A DNA stretch of 64,000 nucleotides, taken from positions 558,001-622,000 of the forward strand of contig JAPQWV010000330.1 in NCBI GenBank assembly GCA_027422505.1, in the 5' to 3' direction. This stretch comes from Craterostigma plantagineum. Taxonomy: Eukaryota > Streptophyta > Magnoliopsida > Lamiales > Linderniaceae. The notes under the pieces are model-generated. The model worked only from the letters and a program-made list of their open reading frames with translations. It made no database searches and was not told the origin of the DNA. This document shows positions 1 to 10,452 of this stretch, one piece after another (position 1 is the first letter of the stretch; each line of letters begins with the position of its first letter). The position numbers were made by a program, and so were the translations under genes.

Positions 1-955
1 ACGTATATCTCCCTTGGACGAAGGGCGGTAATAGTGACGGCGCTCACCACCACGGCGAACTGAACCTTCAGCAGTCGATTAAGGGGGCGCTTATGATAAC
101 GATCGGTTGCTTCAGCTGGGCATGCTTTATGATCTTGCAGGTAGTAGATAAAAAACTCGAGCTTTTCCCCATTTTCGCAACTTTACTGCGATTTGAAATT
201 TCTTTCTTTTTTTTTTTTTTTTGCGGGAAGGCGGTGACGTTGAAGGCTTATCCTGCCGAACTATCGCTCACGGCGTGGATATGCCTTTTGGGGTCGGGCC
301 AAGGCGCGGCGCTCGCGCTGGTGATGGAGCGAGGAAATGCGAAGGCGTGGGCCATAAGATGGGACACGAGTTTTCTTGCGGCCATCTATAGCGTGAGAAA
401 TATGTTCGACTTTGTTAGTGAAATTTTTCTCGAACGGAGATTAAAGATGGGTCGGGATTTTTTTCGTTTTAATTTATGAAGGGTATATTTTGCTCGGGCA
501 TTGCTTATTACGTCCAAGGAGTGGTGATGCAAGAAAGAGGGCCCGTTTTCGTTACTGCTTTTAGCCCGCTGAGCATGGTCATCGTGGCCGTTCTCAGCTC
601 GTTTATTCTTGCCGAGCAGATGTTTCTCGGGAGGTAAATCGCTTGCTATTTTATTCATATGGCATGAATTCTAATCGAAATCGAAAGCAATTAACTTGGA
701 AATTTTGAATTGTGAAGGATCCTCGGGGCGCTAGTTATAGTCGTAGGACTCTATTTCGTGGTATGGGGCAAGAAGAACGACCACAAGTGTGCAGTCATCG
801 ATGCTCAAGAATTGCCAGTGAAGAACGACACGACGACTGAAGAAGAAAATGGCTCGGGATTTTCGAAATTGGAGGCCGTTGGCATAGATTTATCGAGCAA
901 AGAAGATTCTTCGAAAGCCACAGAGTACGAAAGATCTGCTTCGAGCAAGAGATGA
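1..955 (+). CDS. WAT1-related (nodulin MtN21/EamA-like) transporter, C-terminal part
   Basis: Gene entering from the left edge, so the N-terminal half is missing. Exons read in frame are 1-140, 231-392, 482-633 and 718-955, all with GT-AG junctions, giving about 229 residues and a stop at 955. Seen: repeated hydrophobic segments of the second EamA half, the stretch SIKGALM followed by SWACFMILQ, then AYPAELSLTAW, GSGQGAALALV, GIAYYVQG and FSPLSMVIVAVLSSFILAEQ, which are hallmarks of the plant WAT1 family. A hydrophilic acidic/serine tail of about 60 residues follows the last membrane segment. Known for the family: plasma- or vacuolar-membrane export of auxin, amino acids or other metabolites; the substrate cannot be told from sequence. 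The 3' end faces DAPF (convergent). Confidence 0.9.
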
Positions 956-1322
956 AGAGTAGAGACGCAGTAGTAATTATAGTATAACTTCTGCAGAATC
1001 CTAAATCGAATTCCAAGAAGTACGAGGGTACAGTCGAAGAGGAAGAAAACTAAGCCAGTTTAATAAGAACAACAAACACCCCAGTGTTATTTCTCATTGA
1101 TCCACGCTGTTCGAATGTCATTATTTCAATTTCTTCCTTGTAAGACTATTTGTTACAAGCATTAATGATGAGGTTGCAATACAAATAAACTCTAGAACGT
1201 TAGATCAACCTCAGAATTTTGAACATAGATTAGGAACAGAACACAGTGATCGCGACCGTCAACGTTCATGGAATAATGATAGTATAACTGTGATAAGCTC
1301 AAGAACTAACCGTGGTAGAAGC
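956..1322. other. Convergent intergenic region
   Basis: About 370 bp between the WAT1-like stop and the DAPF stop, read as the overlapping 3' UTR zones of two convergent genes. An AATAAA-like signal (caaataaact) occurs near 1180-1190. No other gene or repeat was seen. Confidence 0.6.
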
Positions 1323-3474
1323 TCACAGTGGAGCTGATCCGTAAAAGACTGCTTGCGCTGGGCCGGTCATATAAACATGATTATCGTCTTCTCTCCACTC
1401 TACATCCAATGGTCCTCCGGGCAAATCAACAGTGCACGTCTGTCCAAGAAAACAATTTTTTTGTCCAAGAAAACAACTTTTTTCTGATCAAATGAGTTGT
1501 TACAAGACATTTAGTAAACTGGTTGGAAGGCTCAATGCCATTTTGGGAAGCGAATGGAACCCTAAATAAAGGCAAGAGCATTCGTTCAAACTCACCCTTT
1601 TGGCACGACCCTCAAGGACGGCGGCAACAACTGTAGCGCATGCGCCGGTCCCACAGGCCAGCGTTGCACCTGTGGAGGATCAGAGAGGTTTAGCGTTATT
1701 TATGATCGCCAGAGGTGTGAGTTTAAACGACAAAGAAGATAAAATGCCTGCAATTCACATACATAAGAAGATTTTCCACAGATAATAAACAGCAAGTGTG
1801 AGGAACAGAGGGAGTCGACCAACCTGCCCCGCGTTCCCAAACACGCATTTTGAGGTGACTTGCAGAGATGACTTGAACAAATTCTACAACATAAAAGAGA
1901 ACTCGTGATTACAATGCAGTGCTAAACCAAATCCATTTGCAGGTTAAACATGTAACGAAAAGATGGTAAAAATAAGGAACCTGTGTTTGTACGAGCAGGG
2001 AACATTTCATGGTGTTCAAATTTTGGTCCAATTTCTGCCAAACTTAGTTCATCAACTTGCAAGTCCTGTGTTGTTACCAGTAGAATAAGGAAGAAATAAG
2101 TCAACGAAATATACCAAAACTAGATAATAGTCGTGCAAGAGGATCCACACCTTGCCCGATTCTGTACCAAATGTGATACAATGAGGATTTCCCATGCTCA
2201 CACAAGTCACGTTCCACATTACACCATCAACTTCTAGTTTTGCCTTAACGGCGGCTTGATCCTTGTTCGGTGGCAGCTTGGTTGGAACTTCAGATGCATT
2301 AAGAATTGGCTCACCCATATCAACTTTCACCTGAAATTGCGACCAAGGACCGAAGAGAGTTGGCGATACACAGAAAAGTGGTGGTTGTACTAATAAAGAT
2401 GCACAAGAGCTCATTACCATACATTCTTTCAACCTAGCAAAATAATAGGATAGCATTCGTGCCATACCTTTCCATCTTCTTGAATTTCAGGAACAATTAA
2501 GCCGGCACCTGTATGGATGGTAAAGCTGCAGCAAATGGAAGCAAAAACGTAGAGGTATGTCTATCTTACATCTTAATAATGCCAGTTGAAAGAGATGAAT
2601 AGCTAAAATTGAGGTATGCCTATCTCACATCTTTCAACCTAGCTAAATTGCAAACAGTGCAATAATAGCTAACGATTTATGTTGAACTTAGATTTTTCTA
2701 GGACCTTAAAGAAAATCCCACGACACAATAACGCGACTACATATAAAACATGCTGGTAGACTTCTGAATATCGTCACATAATGAAAGATAAAAATCAAAC
2801 CTTTGCTTCCCATGGATATTCTCTAGCTCGGCTAAAAATCTGGCGAAGCACCGAACTCCATTACCACACATCTAGAAATTAATTATCAAACAATTATCAG
2901 CTTCGACTAATAACCCAAAAACAAAGAGAATACTAATTATACATCAAGAAAGAAACCACCTCAGGTTCACTCCCGTCGGAATTAAATATCCTCATTGTGT
3001 AATCAGTACCATTGACCATTGCAAATATTACCCCATCAGCTCCTACCCCAAAGTTCCTATCACACAATTTCACCGCTTGCTCTGGCGTACTTTTCGGCTC
3101 CTTAGAATCTCGATTGTCCACCTAGAAGAAAAAACTATATGACTGGCAATTCGCTAGCAGCTGAAAAATGTCTTTACCTGTATTCTGCTGTGAACGTAAA
3201 ATTACTTACCAGAATGAAGTCATTGCCAAGTCCGTGGTACTTGACGAAATCAATAACATTTCCTTCCCTAACACTCTGGCGATCGAAAAACGACTTCCTC
3301 TGGGTTTTCCGAAGCGTCAACGCTGATCGAGTTTCGGACACGGAGGTGAAATTTGGAGGTGTTCTTAGGCAAAATTTCCAGAGAGGAGCCGATGCATCGA
3401 TAGGCGGTGGAGGCGAGGGAACGGCGGGGAGTGCTGGTGATCGGCGGCGATAAGGCGGCGGCGGGTGTCGCCAT
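1323..3474 (-). CDS. DAPF: Diaminopimelate epimerase, chloroplast (frameshift in exon 1)
   Basis: Interconverts LL- and meso-2,6-diaminopimelate, the next-to-last step of plastid lysine synthesis. Nine exons on the minus strand: 3210-3474, 2960-3121, 2801-2871, 2468-2525, 2151-2330, 1981-2065, 1824-1883, 1596-1669, 1323-1439. All junctions are GT-AG and all phases agree from the second half of exon 1 to the stop. Motifs seen: [13 protein letters not shown], then [12 protein letters not shown] carrying the first catalytic Cys (about residue 144), FNVAT-like substrate-binding stretches, and ACGTGACA with the second Cys (about 299). The N-terminus is rich in Ser/Thr/Ala, as expected for a plastid transit peptide. 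Length, about 356 residues, is normal. Odd: exon 1 is 265 nt and changes frame by one base between SVDASEN and FFDRQ, so the ATG frame stops at 3268 and the conserved frame has no ATG. This is either a one-base consensus error or a real mutation. Confidence 0.93.
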
Positions 3475-3562
3475 TTATATCATCTTCTGCAGTGGACTAG
3501 TTGTGAATTGTGATGGAGCGCTTCGAAATGGACTTCGTGCGAGGAGCCCGCTTTAGAGAGGC
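3475..3562 (-). promoter_or_regulatory. DAPF proximal promoter / 5' leader
   Basis: Only about 88 bp separate the DAPF ATG from the edge of the large foldback element at 3563, so the core promoter must lie within this short gap, within the element, or both. No clear TATA box was picked out in the gap. Confidence 0.4.
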
Positions 3563-4373
3563 TTTTTAATAAAATAATTTAAAAAATATAAATCATTAAC
3601 AAAATAATTATGAAATCAAAATCATTAATAAAATAGAGATTTTCGTATCCTATTTATACGAGTTAGTAACTCGTAACAACTGTATACGAGTTATTTGCCC
3701 GATGTGGCAACGAAATGGAATTTTAAGTAACTCGTATCTATTAGTTAGGAGTTACAACTTCTCCTTTTTTTTTTCTTTTTGTATTTTAATTTATTTATAT
3801 TTATTAAATATATAATCCACCAAATCACAAAATCATCATTATCTCATGTGATTTACATAATAAAAATCAACAAACGCATCTAATTTATTGTTTGTTTCGC
3901 GACGATTAAAATGATATGCATATCTTATACTTTTCGGATATCGAAAATATTTAATCATATTTAATTCCTAACGTTATAAAAATAATTAAATATTTACGAT
4001 ATTCGAAAAATATAAGATATGCATATCATTTTAATCGTCGCGAAACAAACAATAAATTACATGTGTTTGTTGATTTTTATTATGTAAATCACATGAGATA
4101 ATGATGATTTTATGATTTGGTGGATTATATACTTAATATATATATAATAAATTAATATACAAAAAAAAGAGAGAGAAGTTGTAACTCGTAACTATTAGTT
4201 ACGAGTTACTTAAAATGCCATCTCTTTGCCACATCGGACAAATAACTCGTATACAGTTATTACGAGTTACTAACTCGTATAAATAGGATACGAAAATCGC
4301 TATTTTATTAATGATTTTGATTTCATAATTATTTTGTTAATGGTTTATATTTTTTTAATTATTTTATTAAAAA
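3563..4373. mobile_element. Large foldback (inverted-repeat) element, about 811 bp
   Basis: Two arms of about 390 bp are near-perfect reverse complements around a centre at about 3956-3985. Outer ends pair as tttttaataaaataat... at 3563 with ...attattttattaaaaa ending at 4373. Inner arms pair around cgcgacgattaaaatga (about 3898) and its complement tcattttaatcgtcgcg (about 4028-4044). Each arm carries several copies of a TAACTCGTA/TACGAGTTA motif. There is no coding potential. It looks like a foldback/MITE-type non-autonomous DNA transposon; a clear target-site duplication was not found. If transcribed it would form a very long hairpin. Confidence 0.85.
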
Positions 4374-5112
4374 TGCAAAACCCAATACAAATATTTACCT
4401 TTAATATTAATACACTGTAGTTTTCTGCTAAGTAAATTAGTAATGAATTACCTTTCTTTTGCTCTGTTTCGAGTTAGACAGATCAATAATTGAATCAAAA
4501 CGTCACGGCGCGAACAGGATTCTTCAATTATTGATTAATCAAGGGATAATGCTGGCTGATTAAGCAATGAATAGATGATTAATTGATTGAGTCAATGGCA
4601 TCTGTTGACTCTCTGTCCTATTTTTCTGTTTATTTAATCGAATATATGGGCCACGCATGGGTACTATTACCACTTCAACGCACTTGGAATTAACAAATAT
4701 TTCTTCTAGTGGGGCCCATGAGCCACGTGAAGTTAACGCTACAAACAACGTGATTATCTCCGCTAATCCTCTCTCAACCAATCATGTGTCGCTTCCCACG
4801 TGGCTAATCTGACACACAACCCTAATGACGTCATATCAAAAACCACATTTGGTTTTTCTTTTTTGGGTGGTTTTGCCACTATTATGATGACAATAAATAT
4901 GGCCGGGGTTAACACACGATTATTACTACCAACGTTTGATGTTCTCAGACAATAAACCACCTCGTAACACTAAGAGCTTCCCTTTCGTTTCTCTTTCAAC
5001 GAATATCTTGTTTCTTTTGTCCCACAGTGTTTGTTGATATTGTTGTGATCTCTTGATTAATATTCAAATCATAAAAAAAAAAAGAAAATATCATATCGCC
5101 TGGTGTACTGAG
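4374..5112. other. Intergenic, upstream of the TIGR01589-type gene
   Basis: About 740 bp of AT-rich DNA with no coding signal I can support. It is presumed to contain the promoter of the small + strand gene starting at 5113. CCACGTGG-like bases (ttcccacgtggct near 4793-4805) form a G-box core, and tgacgtca (about 4825-4832) is a perfect palindromic bZIP/CRE-type site. Confidence 0.5.
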
Positions 5113-5172
5113 ATGACGATCGTAGGAGGATCACCATCAGATTATTCCTCAGCTCAATATATCCACATGGTT

Positions 5173-5216
<44 letters not shown>

Positions 5217-5641
5217 TAACTGATGTAGTTTTGTGTGTTCAATTATATTTGACTGTCGCGGTTTTGATGAGCAAGGTATCCCTTTTAATATATAACATAT
5301 ATAGGTGCATCACCTAATAGAAGAATGCATGGTATTTAAGATGAGCAAGGAAGAATGCATAGAAGCTCTCGCCAAACGTGCAAATATCAAGCCTGTTATT
5401 ACTTCCACTGGTATTATATTATATTGACAGCTTTCTCCATTAATATATTAGACAGTGTGCATTGCAAAGATCGCTAGTAGAAGACTCCCTTTTTGTTATT
5501 CTTTTATATCGCTGAACGGAATATGTATCCTCCATTATAATTTATATTGTAGTTTGGAATGAACTAGAGAAAGAAAACAAAGAGTTCTTCGACGCCTATG
5601 CGAAGAAGAAGAGGGGAAGTGAAGATGATCAAAAGCCATAA
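5113..5641 (+). CDS. Small plant-specific protein with TIGR01589-type domain
   Basis: Short three-exon gene assembled by hand: 5113-5169, 5305-5410 and 5553-5641, giving 83 residues, with GT-AG junctions and matching phases. The protein opens MTIVGGSPSDYSSAQYIHMV and then reads HLIEECMVFKMSKEECIEAL, VITSTVWNELEKEN and EFFDAYAKKK. This spacing of an LIE-C motif, a KEECIEAL helix and a VW-LE-EN-EFF-AY block matches the small plant-specific domain described as TIGR01589 (A_thal_3526). Its molecular function is unknown to me. The basic tail KKKRGSEDD could be a nuclear signal or simply a charged end. A (TA)n run fills the first intron. A copia element sits 158 bp after the stop. Confidence 0.8.
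5174..5214. repeat. (TA)n microsatellite
   Basis: About 20 TA units in the first intron of the TIGR01589-type gene. Confidence 0.9.
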
Positions 5642-5799
5642 CAGAATCCGCCGCGGTGAACGGCGAATCCTTTCAACGCCTCTACGAGAACGAATCTGCA
5701 GTGTGTGACTATATTATGAATCCTTCGGTAGAATTAATTGACTGATCAGAGTTGGCTCTATCTTCAATAAAAGTAGCCTTTCCTCCCCACAGTACTTAT

Positions 5800-6287
5800 T
5801 GTTGAAGTGACAGCGGACCCGGTCGAATAATATTGCGGCTAATATTTGGGTAATTAAAGATAAAATGTGGATACTGAGATTTAACGTGGAAAACCCCAAA
5901 CAAATCGGGGTAAAACCACGGGCAAGGAAGAAGAATCCACTATAGAGGAATAATATAGGAGTTACAACCTCTCAATCTATAAAGGAGAAAACCCTCAACC
6001 TCTCTCTTTATAGTCGGAGAAAAATACCGACAAACTCTCTATTATTTTTTTCTCTCTAACTCTCACTTAATTTATTCTCTCTGTGGGTTTTTGGGATGAT
6101 CTATGTTGCTCCCTCCCGTTACCTATTTATAGCAGAAATCTCAAGGAGGAGGACAAAAATTATCACGTCACCCCTTAGCTCATTTGGTGTAAACAAAAGA
6201 AAACAAAATGTAGACCCACGGCACACCTTTGAAAACATTGCTACGTTTTGTTCTTTTATTGACCTTTCAAATCCACTATTCTTGACA
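5800..6287 (-). repeat. Copia 3' LTR (left copy)
   Basis: 488 bp, TG...CA ends, near-identical to 10453-10941. Differences seen are one-base changes in run length, for example one C more in the 'cacccctt' run and one C fewer in the 'aacccc' run. Confidence 0.95.
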
Positions 6288-6300
6288 ATCTCCCACTTGA
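6288..6300 (-). promoter_or_regulatory. Copia polypurine tract
   Basis: On the minus strand AAGTGGGAGAT abuts the 3' LTR, the expected plus-strand priming site of a copia element. Confidence 0.7.
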
Positions 6301-6362
6301 AGATTTGATTGAGGATCAATCGGATCTTCACACCATTCTTTCTCCCTTGTCATTCATGTTGC

Positions 6363-8645
6363 TTACGTTTCCGCTAGGCCACTTGAGGAACGACACCAAA
6401 CAAACTTGTCAGTGTTGACTGCCTTCGTCAAGAAATCTGCTAGGTTATCTTTCGTATGAATCTTTTGCATATCTACCGTGCCCTCTTCCACTTTCTCTCG
6501 AACGAAGTGATACTGGACTCGTATGTGTTTTGACCTGGAATGAAAAGCTGGATTCCTTGCGAGATGCAAGGCACTCTGACTGTCACAGAACAGAGGAATA
6601 TTCTTCTGTTCGTGCCCGAGTTCCTCCATGATCATTTTCAACCATACCGCCTCTTTACTTGCCTGCGTAGCTGCAACGTATTCTGCTTCAGTTGTTGATG
6701 TCGCGACAACGGACTGAAGCTTCGATACCCAGCTTATGGCACCACCAGTAAGAGTGAACACATATCCCGTGGTAGATTTGCTCTTGTCAAGATCACCTGC
6801 ATAATCAGAGTCAACGTACCCTCTGACAGTAAATTCTGCTCCCCCGTAACATAATGCAACATATGAGGTTCCTTTGATATATCGTAGGATCCTCTTCACT
6901 GCGCTCCAATGATCTTTGCCCGGATTCGCCATGTACCGACTCACTACTCCCACTGCATGGGCAATGTCTGGCCGTGTACAAATCATCGCGAACATAAGAC
7001 TTCCCACCGCTGATGCATACGGCACTCGAGACATCTCCATCCTCCCTTCTTCACTGCTAGGACTCATACTTGAGGATAATTTGAAATTAACAAGAAGTGG
7101 GGTAGAAATTGGCTTACAATCTTGCATATTGAAGCGACGCAAGACCTTCCTCAGATAATTCTTCTGCGAAAGCCAAATCTTCTTGTTATTTCTGTCTCGG
7201 TAAATTTGCATCCCTAGAATCTTGTTTGCTGGTCCCAAGTCCTTCATTTCAAATTCCCTAGCCAACTGTGCCTTGAGTTCTTCAACACGATCTTTGTTGG
7301 GGCCTGCTACCAACATGTCGTCAACATACAACAGTAATATGATAAAATCATTTTCACCAAACCTCTTCAAATATGCACAAGGGTCTGCATTTAATCTGTT
7401 GTATCCAAGGCTCATGATGAAGGAATCAAATCTCTTATACCAACACCTCGGCGCCTGTTTGAGACCGTATAGAGATTTGTTCAACCTGCAAACCAAGTTC
7501 CGTTTTTCTTTGTCTTCAAAACCTTCCGGTTGGAGCATATAAATCTCTTCTTCAAGATCTCCATGAAGAAAAGCCGTCTTCACATCTAGTTGCTCTAAAT
7601 GTAGGTCGAATGTAGCACACATCGCCAGGAGTACCCGAACAGTCGTCAGTCGAACCACAGGTGAGAATATCTCATTGAAGTCAATACCTTCTTTCTGAGC
7701 ATAACCTTTAACCACCAGTCGTGCACGAAACCGCTCTACTTGATCATCGCTGTTCCGCTTGATCTTAAAGACCCATTTATTGCCGATTGCCTTTCTGCCG
7801 TTCGGTAGTGGCACCAGCTCCCAAGTCTTATTTTTCCGTAGAGCTTCCATTTCTTCTTGCATTGCCGCCAACCACTGATCTGCATCTGAACTGTTCAGTG
7901 CTTCTTGAAGAGTTGATGGCTCTCCGTCATCAGTTAGTAGACAGTATGCAACGTTGCTGTCCATATCGTAATCTTCATGCCAGGATGGTGCGGCTCTTTT
8001 TCGTGTGCCCCTCCTAATTTCTGGCTCTAAAGATTCGCTTGGCCCTGCCTCGTGCTCCGGTGCTGCTTCAGAAGAATCTTGTTCCACAGACTTCCCTTTC
8101 ACCTGAATCGCCGTAGATTCTGGGCGTTCATTTGTAGTGCTATCATTTCCTCCGATTAGTTTATCTTCTAAGAAGATAACCTCCCTGCTGATGACAACCT
8201 TGTGGGCAGTGGGATCCCACAGGCGATACCCCTTCACACCATCAGCATACCCCAAGAACAAACACTTTCTGGACTTCGGATCCAGCTTCGTAGTTTCTTG
8301 GGCGTTGTACATCACGTACACAGGACTTCCAAATACATGGAGTTTGGAATAATCCGCTGGCTTTCCGGTCCACATCTCCATCGGCGTCTTCTGATCAATT
8401 GCCGTTGAAGGCGATCGATTGATCACGTAGCAGGCGGTGTTGACTGCTTCGGCCCAGTAAGATTTATCCAGACCTGCAGCTCCCAACATGGCTCTTGTTC
8501 TTTCCAACAGAGTCCTGTTCATCCGTTCCGCAACTCCATTTTGTTGTGGAGTATAAGCCGTAGTGAAGTGCCTTTTGATGCCTTCCCTCTTGCAAAAGCT
8601 ATCAAATTCCTTGCCAGTATATTCTCCTCCATTATCGGTCCTCAA
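6363..8645 (-). CDS. Copia pol, C-terminal part: integrase end, reverse transcriptase, RNase H
   Basis: Open frame of about 760 codons. It begins inside the integrase core at RTDNGGEYTG (second catalytic Asp region), continues through the GKP box, then the reverse transcriptase with LDVKTAFLHGDL and the active-site YVDDML, and RNase H with GYVDSDYAGD, EAEYVA and the terminal HIRVQYHFVRE block. It is a single uninterrupted frame. The other pol parts lie in different frames at 8642-9148 and 9148-10256. It probably served as part of one gag-pol polyprotein. Confidence 0.95.
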   Translation of the reverse strand: MRTDNGGEYTGKEFDSFCKREGIKRHFTTAYTPQQNGVAERMNRTLLERTRAMLGAAGLDKSYWAEAVNTACYVINRSPSTAIDQKTPMEMWTGKPADYSKLHVFGSPVYVMYNAQETTKLDPKSRKCLFLGYADGVKGYRLWDPTAHKVVISREVIFLEDKLIGGNDSTTNERPESTAIQVKGKSVEQDSSEAAPEHEAGPSESLEPEIRRGTRKRAAPSWHEDYDMDSNVAYCLLTDDGEPSTLQEALNSSDADQWLAAMQEEMEALRKNKTWELVPLPNGRKAIGNKWVFKIKRNSDDQVERFRARLVVKGYAQKEGIDFNEIFSPVVRLTTVRVLLAMCATFDLHLEQLDVKTAFLHGDLEEEIYMLQPEGFEDKEKRNLVCRLNKSLYGLKQAPRCWYKRFDSFIMSLGYNRLNADPCAYLKRFGENDFIILLLYVDDMLVAGPNKDRVEELKAQLAREFEMKDLGPANKILGMQIYRDRNNKKIWLSQKNYLRKVLRRFNMQDCKPISTPLLVNFKLSSSMSPSSEEGRMEMSRVPYASAVGSLMFAMICTRPDIAHAVGVVSRYMANPGKDHWSAVKRILRYIKGTSYVALCYGGAEFTVRGYVDSDYAGDLDKSKSTTGYVFTLTGGAISWVSKLQSVVATSTTEAEYVAATQASKEAVWLKMIMEELGHEQKNIPLFCDSQSALHLARNPAFHSRSKHIRVQYHFVREKVEEGTVDMQKIHTKDNLADFLTKAVNTDKFVWCRSSSGLAET

Positions 8646-9148
8646 ACATTTGATCTTCTTCCTGTATCAAGTTCTACCCGAGCCTTGAAATTCTTGAAGA
8701 TAACGAACACATCTCCCTTACTCTTGATGATATACACCCAACATCTCCGGGAGTAATCGTCGATGAAAGACACGAAGTACTTCCCTCCTCCTCGGGATGA
8801 AATCGGTGACTGCCATACATCAGAGTGAACCAATTCTAGAATATTGTTGCTTCTAGAGTTTGATGTGTTGCATTGTAGCCGATGCTGCTTGTTTGCTACG
8901 CAATGCTCACAGAACGGTAGTGACACATTCGTGAGACCCGGAAGTAGATTCTGGCCCGCAAGAATTTTCATTCCTTGTTCCGACATATGCTCGAGCTTCT
9001 GATGCCATAGCATAGTAGATCTTTCGGTTGAATTTTCCGAAGCCACAGACGCTTCGCCTTCTTGCACCGTCTCTCCCAACAGCATATACAAATTTGCAGC
9101 AGCCTTTTCACCTTTCATGACTACAAGTGCTCCCCGGAATATTTTCAT
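8642..9148 (-). CDS. Copia pol, integrase N-terminal part
   Basis: About 168 codons with the HHCC zinc-binding block (HQKLEHMSEQGM followed by CEHCVANKQHR) and the start of the DDE core (HSDVW, then FIDDYSRRCWVY). The frame is broken at both ends relative to its neighbours by one base, around 9150 and 8655. All catalytic motifs on either side are conserved. Confidence 0.93.
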   Translation of the reverse strand: MKIFRGALVVMKGEKAAANLYMLLGETVQEGEASVASENSTERSTMLWHQKLEHMSEQGMKILAGQNLLPGLTNVSLPFCEHCVANKQHRLQCNTSNSRSNNILELVHSDVWQSPISSRGGGKYFVSFIDDYSRRCWVYIIKSKGDVFVIFKNFKARVELDTGRRSNV

Positions 9149-10256
9149 TATTCCTCCCCGAACTTTGATTTCACAACCAAGATCATCGAGCTGTCCACAG
9201 ATAATAAATTCTTCTTGAGACCTTCCACGTGCCGCACTCCTTGAATTGTGCGAACTGTACCGTCGTGCAACTTCAACCTCACGGTTCCAACACCTATGAT
9301 CTTTAAGGCATTATCTTCGCAACTGTACACAGATCCTCCTACGATAGGTTCGTAGTGGTTGAACCAGTCTCTTCGAGAGGTCATATGATAAGTTGCGCCC
9401 GAGTCAAGAAGCCATATCTCGTCGTACGCATTCCTGCTCTCCGTTGAGATAGCTGCTTCGCTACACAATACGTCTCCGCCTGGCGCGTTTGCCAGATTTC
9501 CTTGAGGATTGGAGTTCTTCAGGCTCCAACAATCCTTCTTCAAGTGACCCTTCTTTCCACAATGGTAGCATTTCATATCCTTCTTCTTACTTCTTGATTT
9601 TCCCCTGCCTTGAATGTGACTCCCACTTGAACCACGTTCCGTTGATCTCCCTCTCATCACCGTTAAAGCTTCGACCTGTTGCGAGCCTGTTTGCTGGTCC
9701 TCCTTGTTCTTTCGCCGATCTTCTTCTTCAAGAATAGCGGCCGCGAGGTTGTTGAAGACCAGAACTTTTGCGTTGTTCGTCAAGTTGATGATGAGTTGAT
9801 CATACGAATCAGGCAGACTTTGAAGTAGAATTTCCGCACGTTCTTTATCCTCTGTTTTATACCCCAACGATGTTAGCTGGGAAAACAGAGTATTCAAGAC
9901 GTTGAGATGCTCCGTCACCGAAGTAGATTCAGACATTCTCAAGGTGAATAATTTTCTCTTCAAGAAAATTTTGTTGTGTAACGACGTCGGCTCGTACAGA
10001 TTGGTTAGGTGGTCCCAAATCTCCTTTGCCGTTTTCTTTTCTTCGACGCTGGACAATATCTCATCTGCTAGTGCCAGATGAAGATTTGCGACAGCGCTCC
10101 CGTCCATCTCGTTCCATTTTTATCATCTGTCAGTGTGGCTGGTTTTCCATCTATAGCCTCTAGACAGCCGTCTTTTCGCAAAATCGCCTTTATCTTTAAT
10201 TTCCACAGTGAGAAATTTCTCCCGTTAAACTTTTCAATATCGAATTTCGCCGCCAT
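9148..10256 (-). CDS. Copia gag and protease (one-base frameshift near 10115)
   Basis: Starts at the ATG at 10256 (MAAKFDIEKFNGRNF, typical copia GAG start). The frame breaks in an A-run near 10115 and resumes to 9148. Seen: GAG of the UBN2 type with LADEILSSVEEKKTAKEIWDHL, a CCHC zinc knuckle CYHCGKKGHLKKDC, and an aspartic protease motif WLLDSGATYHMT. GAG packages the RNA and the protease matures the polyprotein. Confidence 0.93.
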
Positions 10257-10438
10257 AATTTCCGCTCAGTCGTGAGCGATACTCCGACGGGGTTGCAGCA
10301 GATAATTATTGAACTCGTATCGGCTTTATCGTTACCGTAACAAAGGCAATATAATATCTATTATTTTCTGATGTGGAAGATCCACGTTAGTGGCAACCAC
10401 AGAGCATACGATAAATAGATATATAAAACCCAAGTTAG

Positions 10439-10450
10439 GCTCTGATACCA
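10439..10450 (-). promoter_or_regulatory. Copia primer-binding site (initiator tRNA-Met)
   Basis: Minus strand TGGTATCAGAGC, three bases inside the 5' LTR; this is the usual copia site complementary to the 3' end of initiator methionine tRNA. Confidence 0.93.
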
Positions 10451-10452
10451 AT

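Noticed and set aside
3210..3474. Non-AUG start to explain DAPF exon 1
   Set aside because: The ATG frame already encodes a good transit peptide; a one-base indel explains both halves more simply, though non-AUG start is not excluded.
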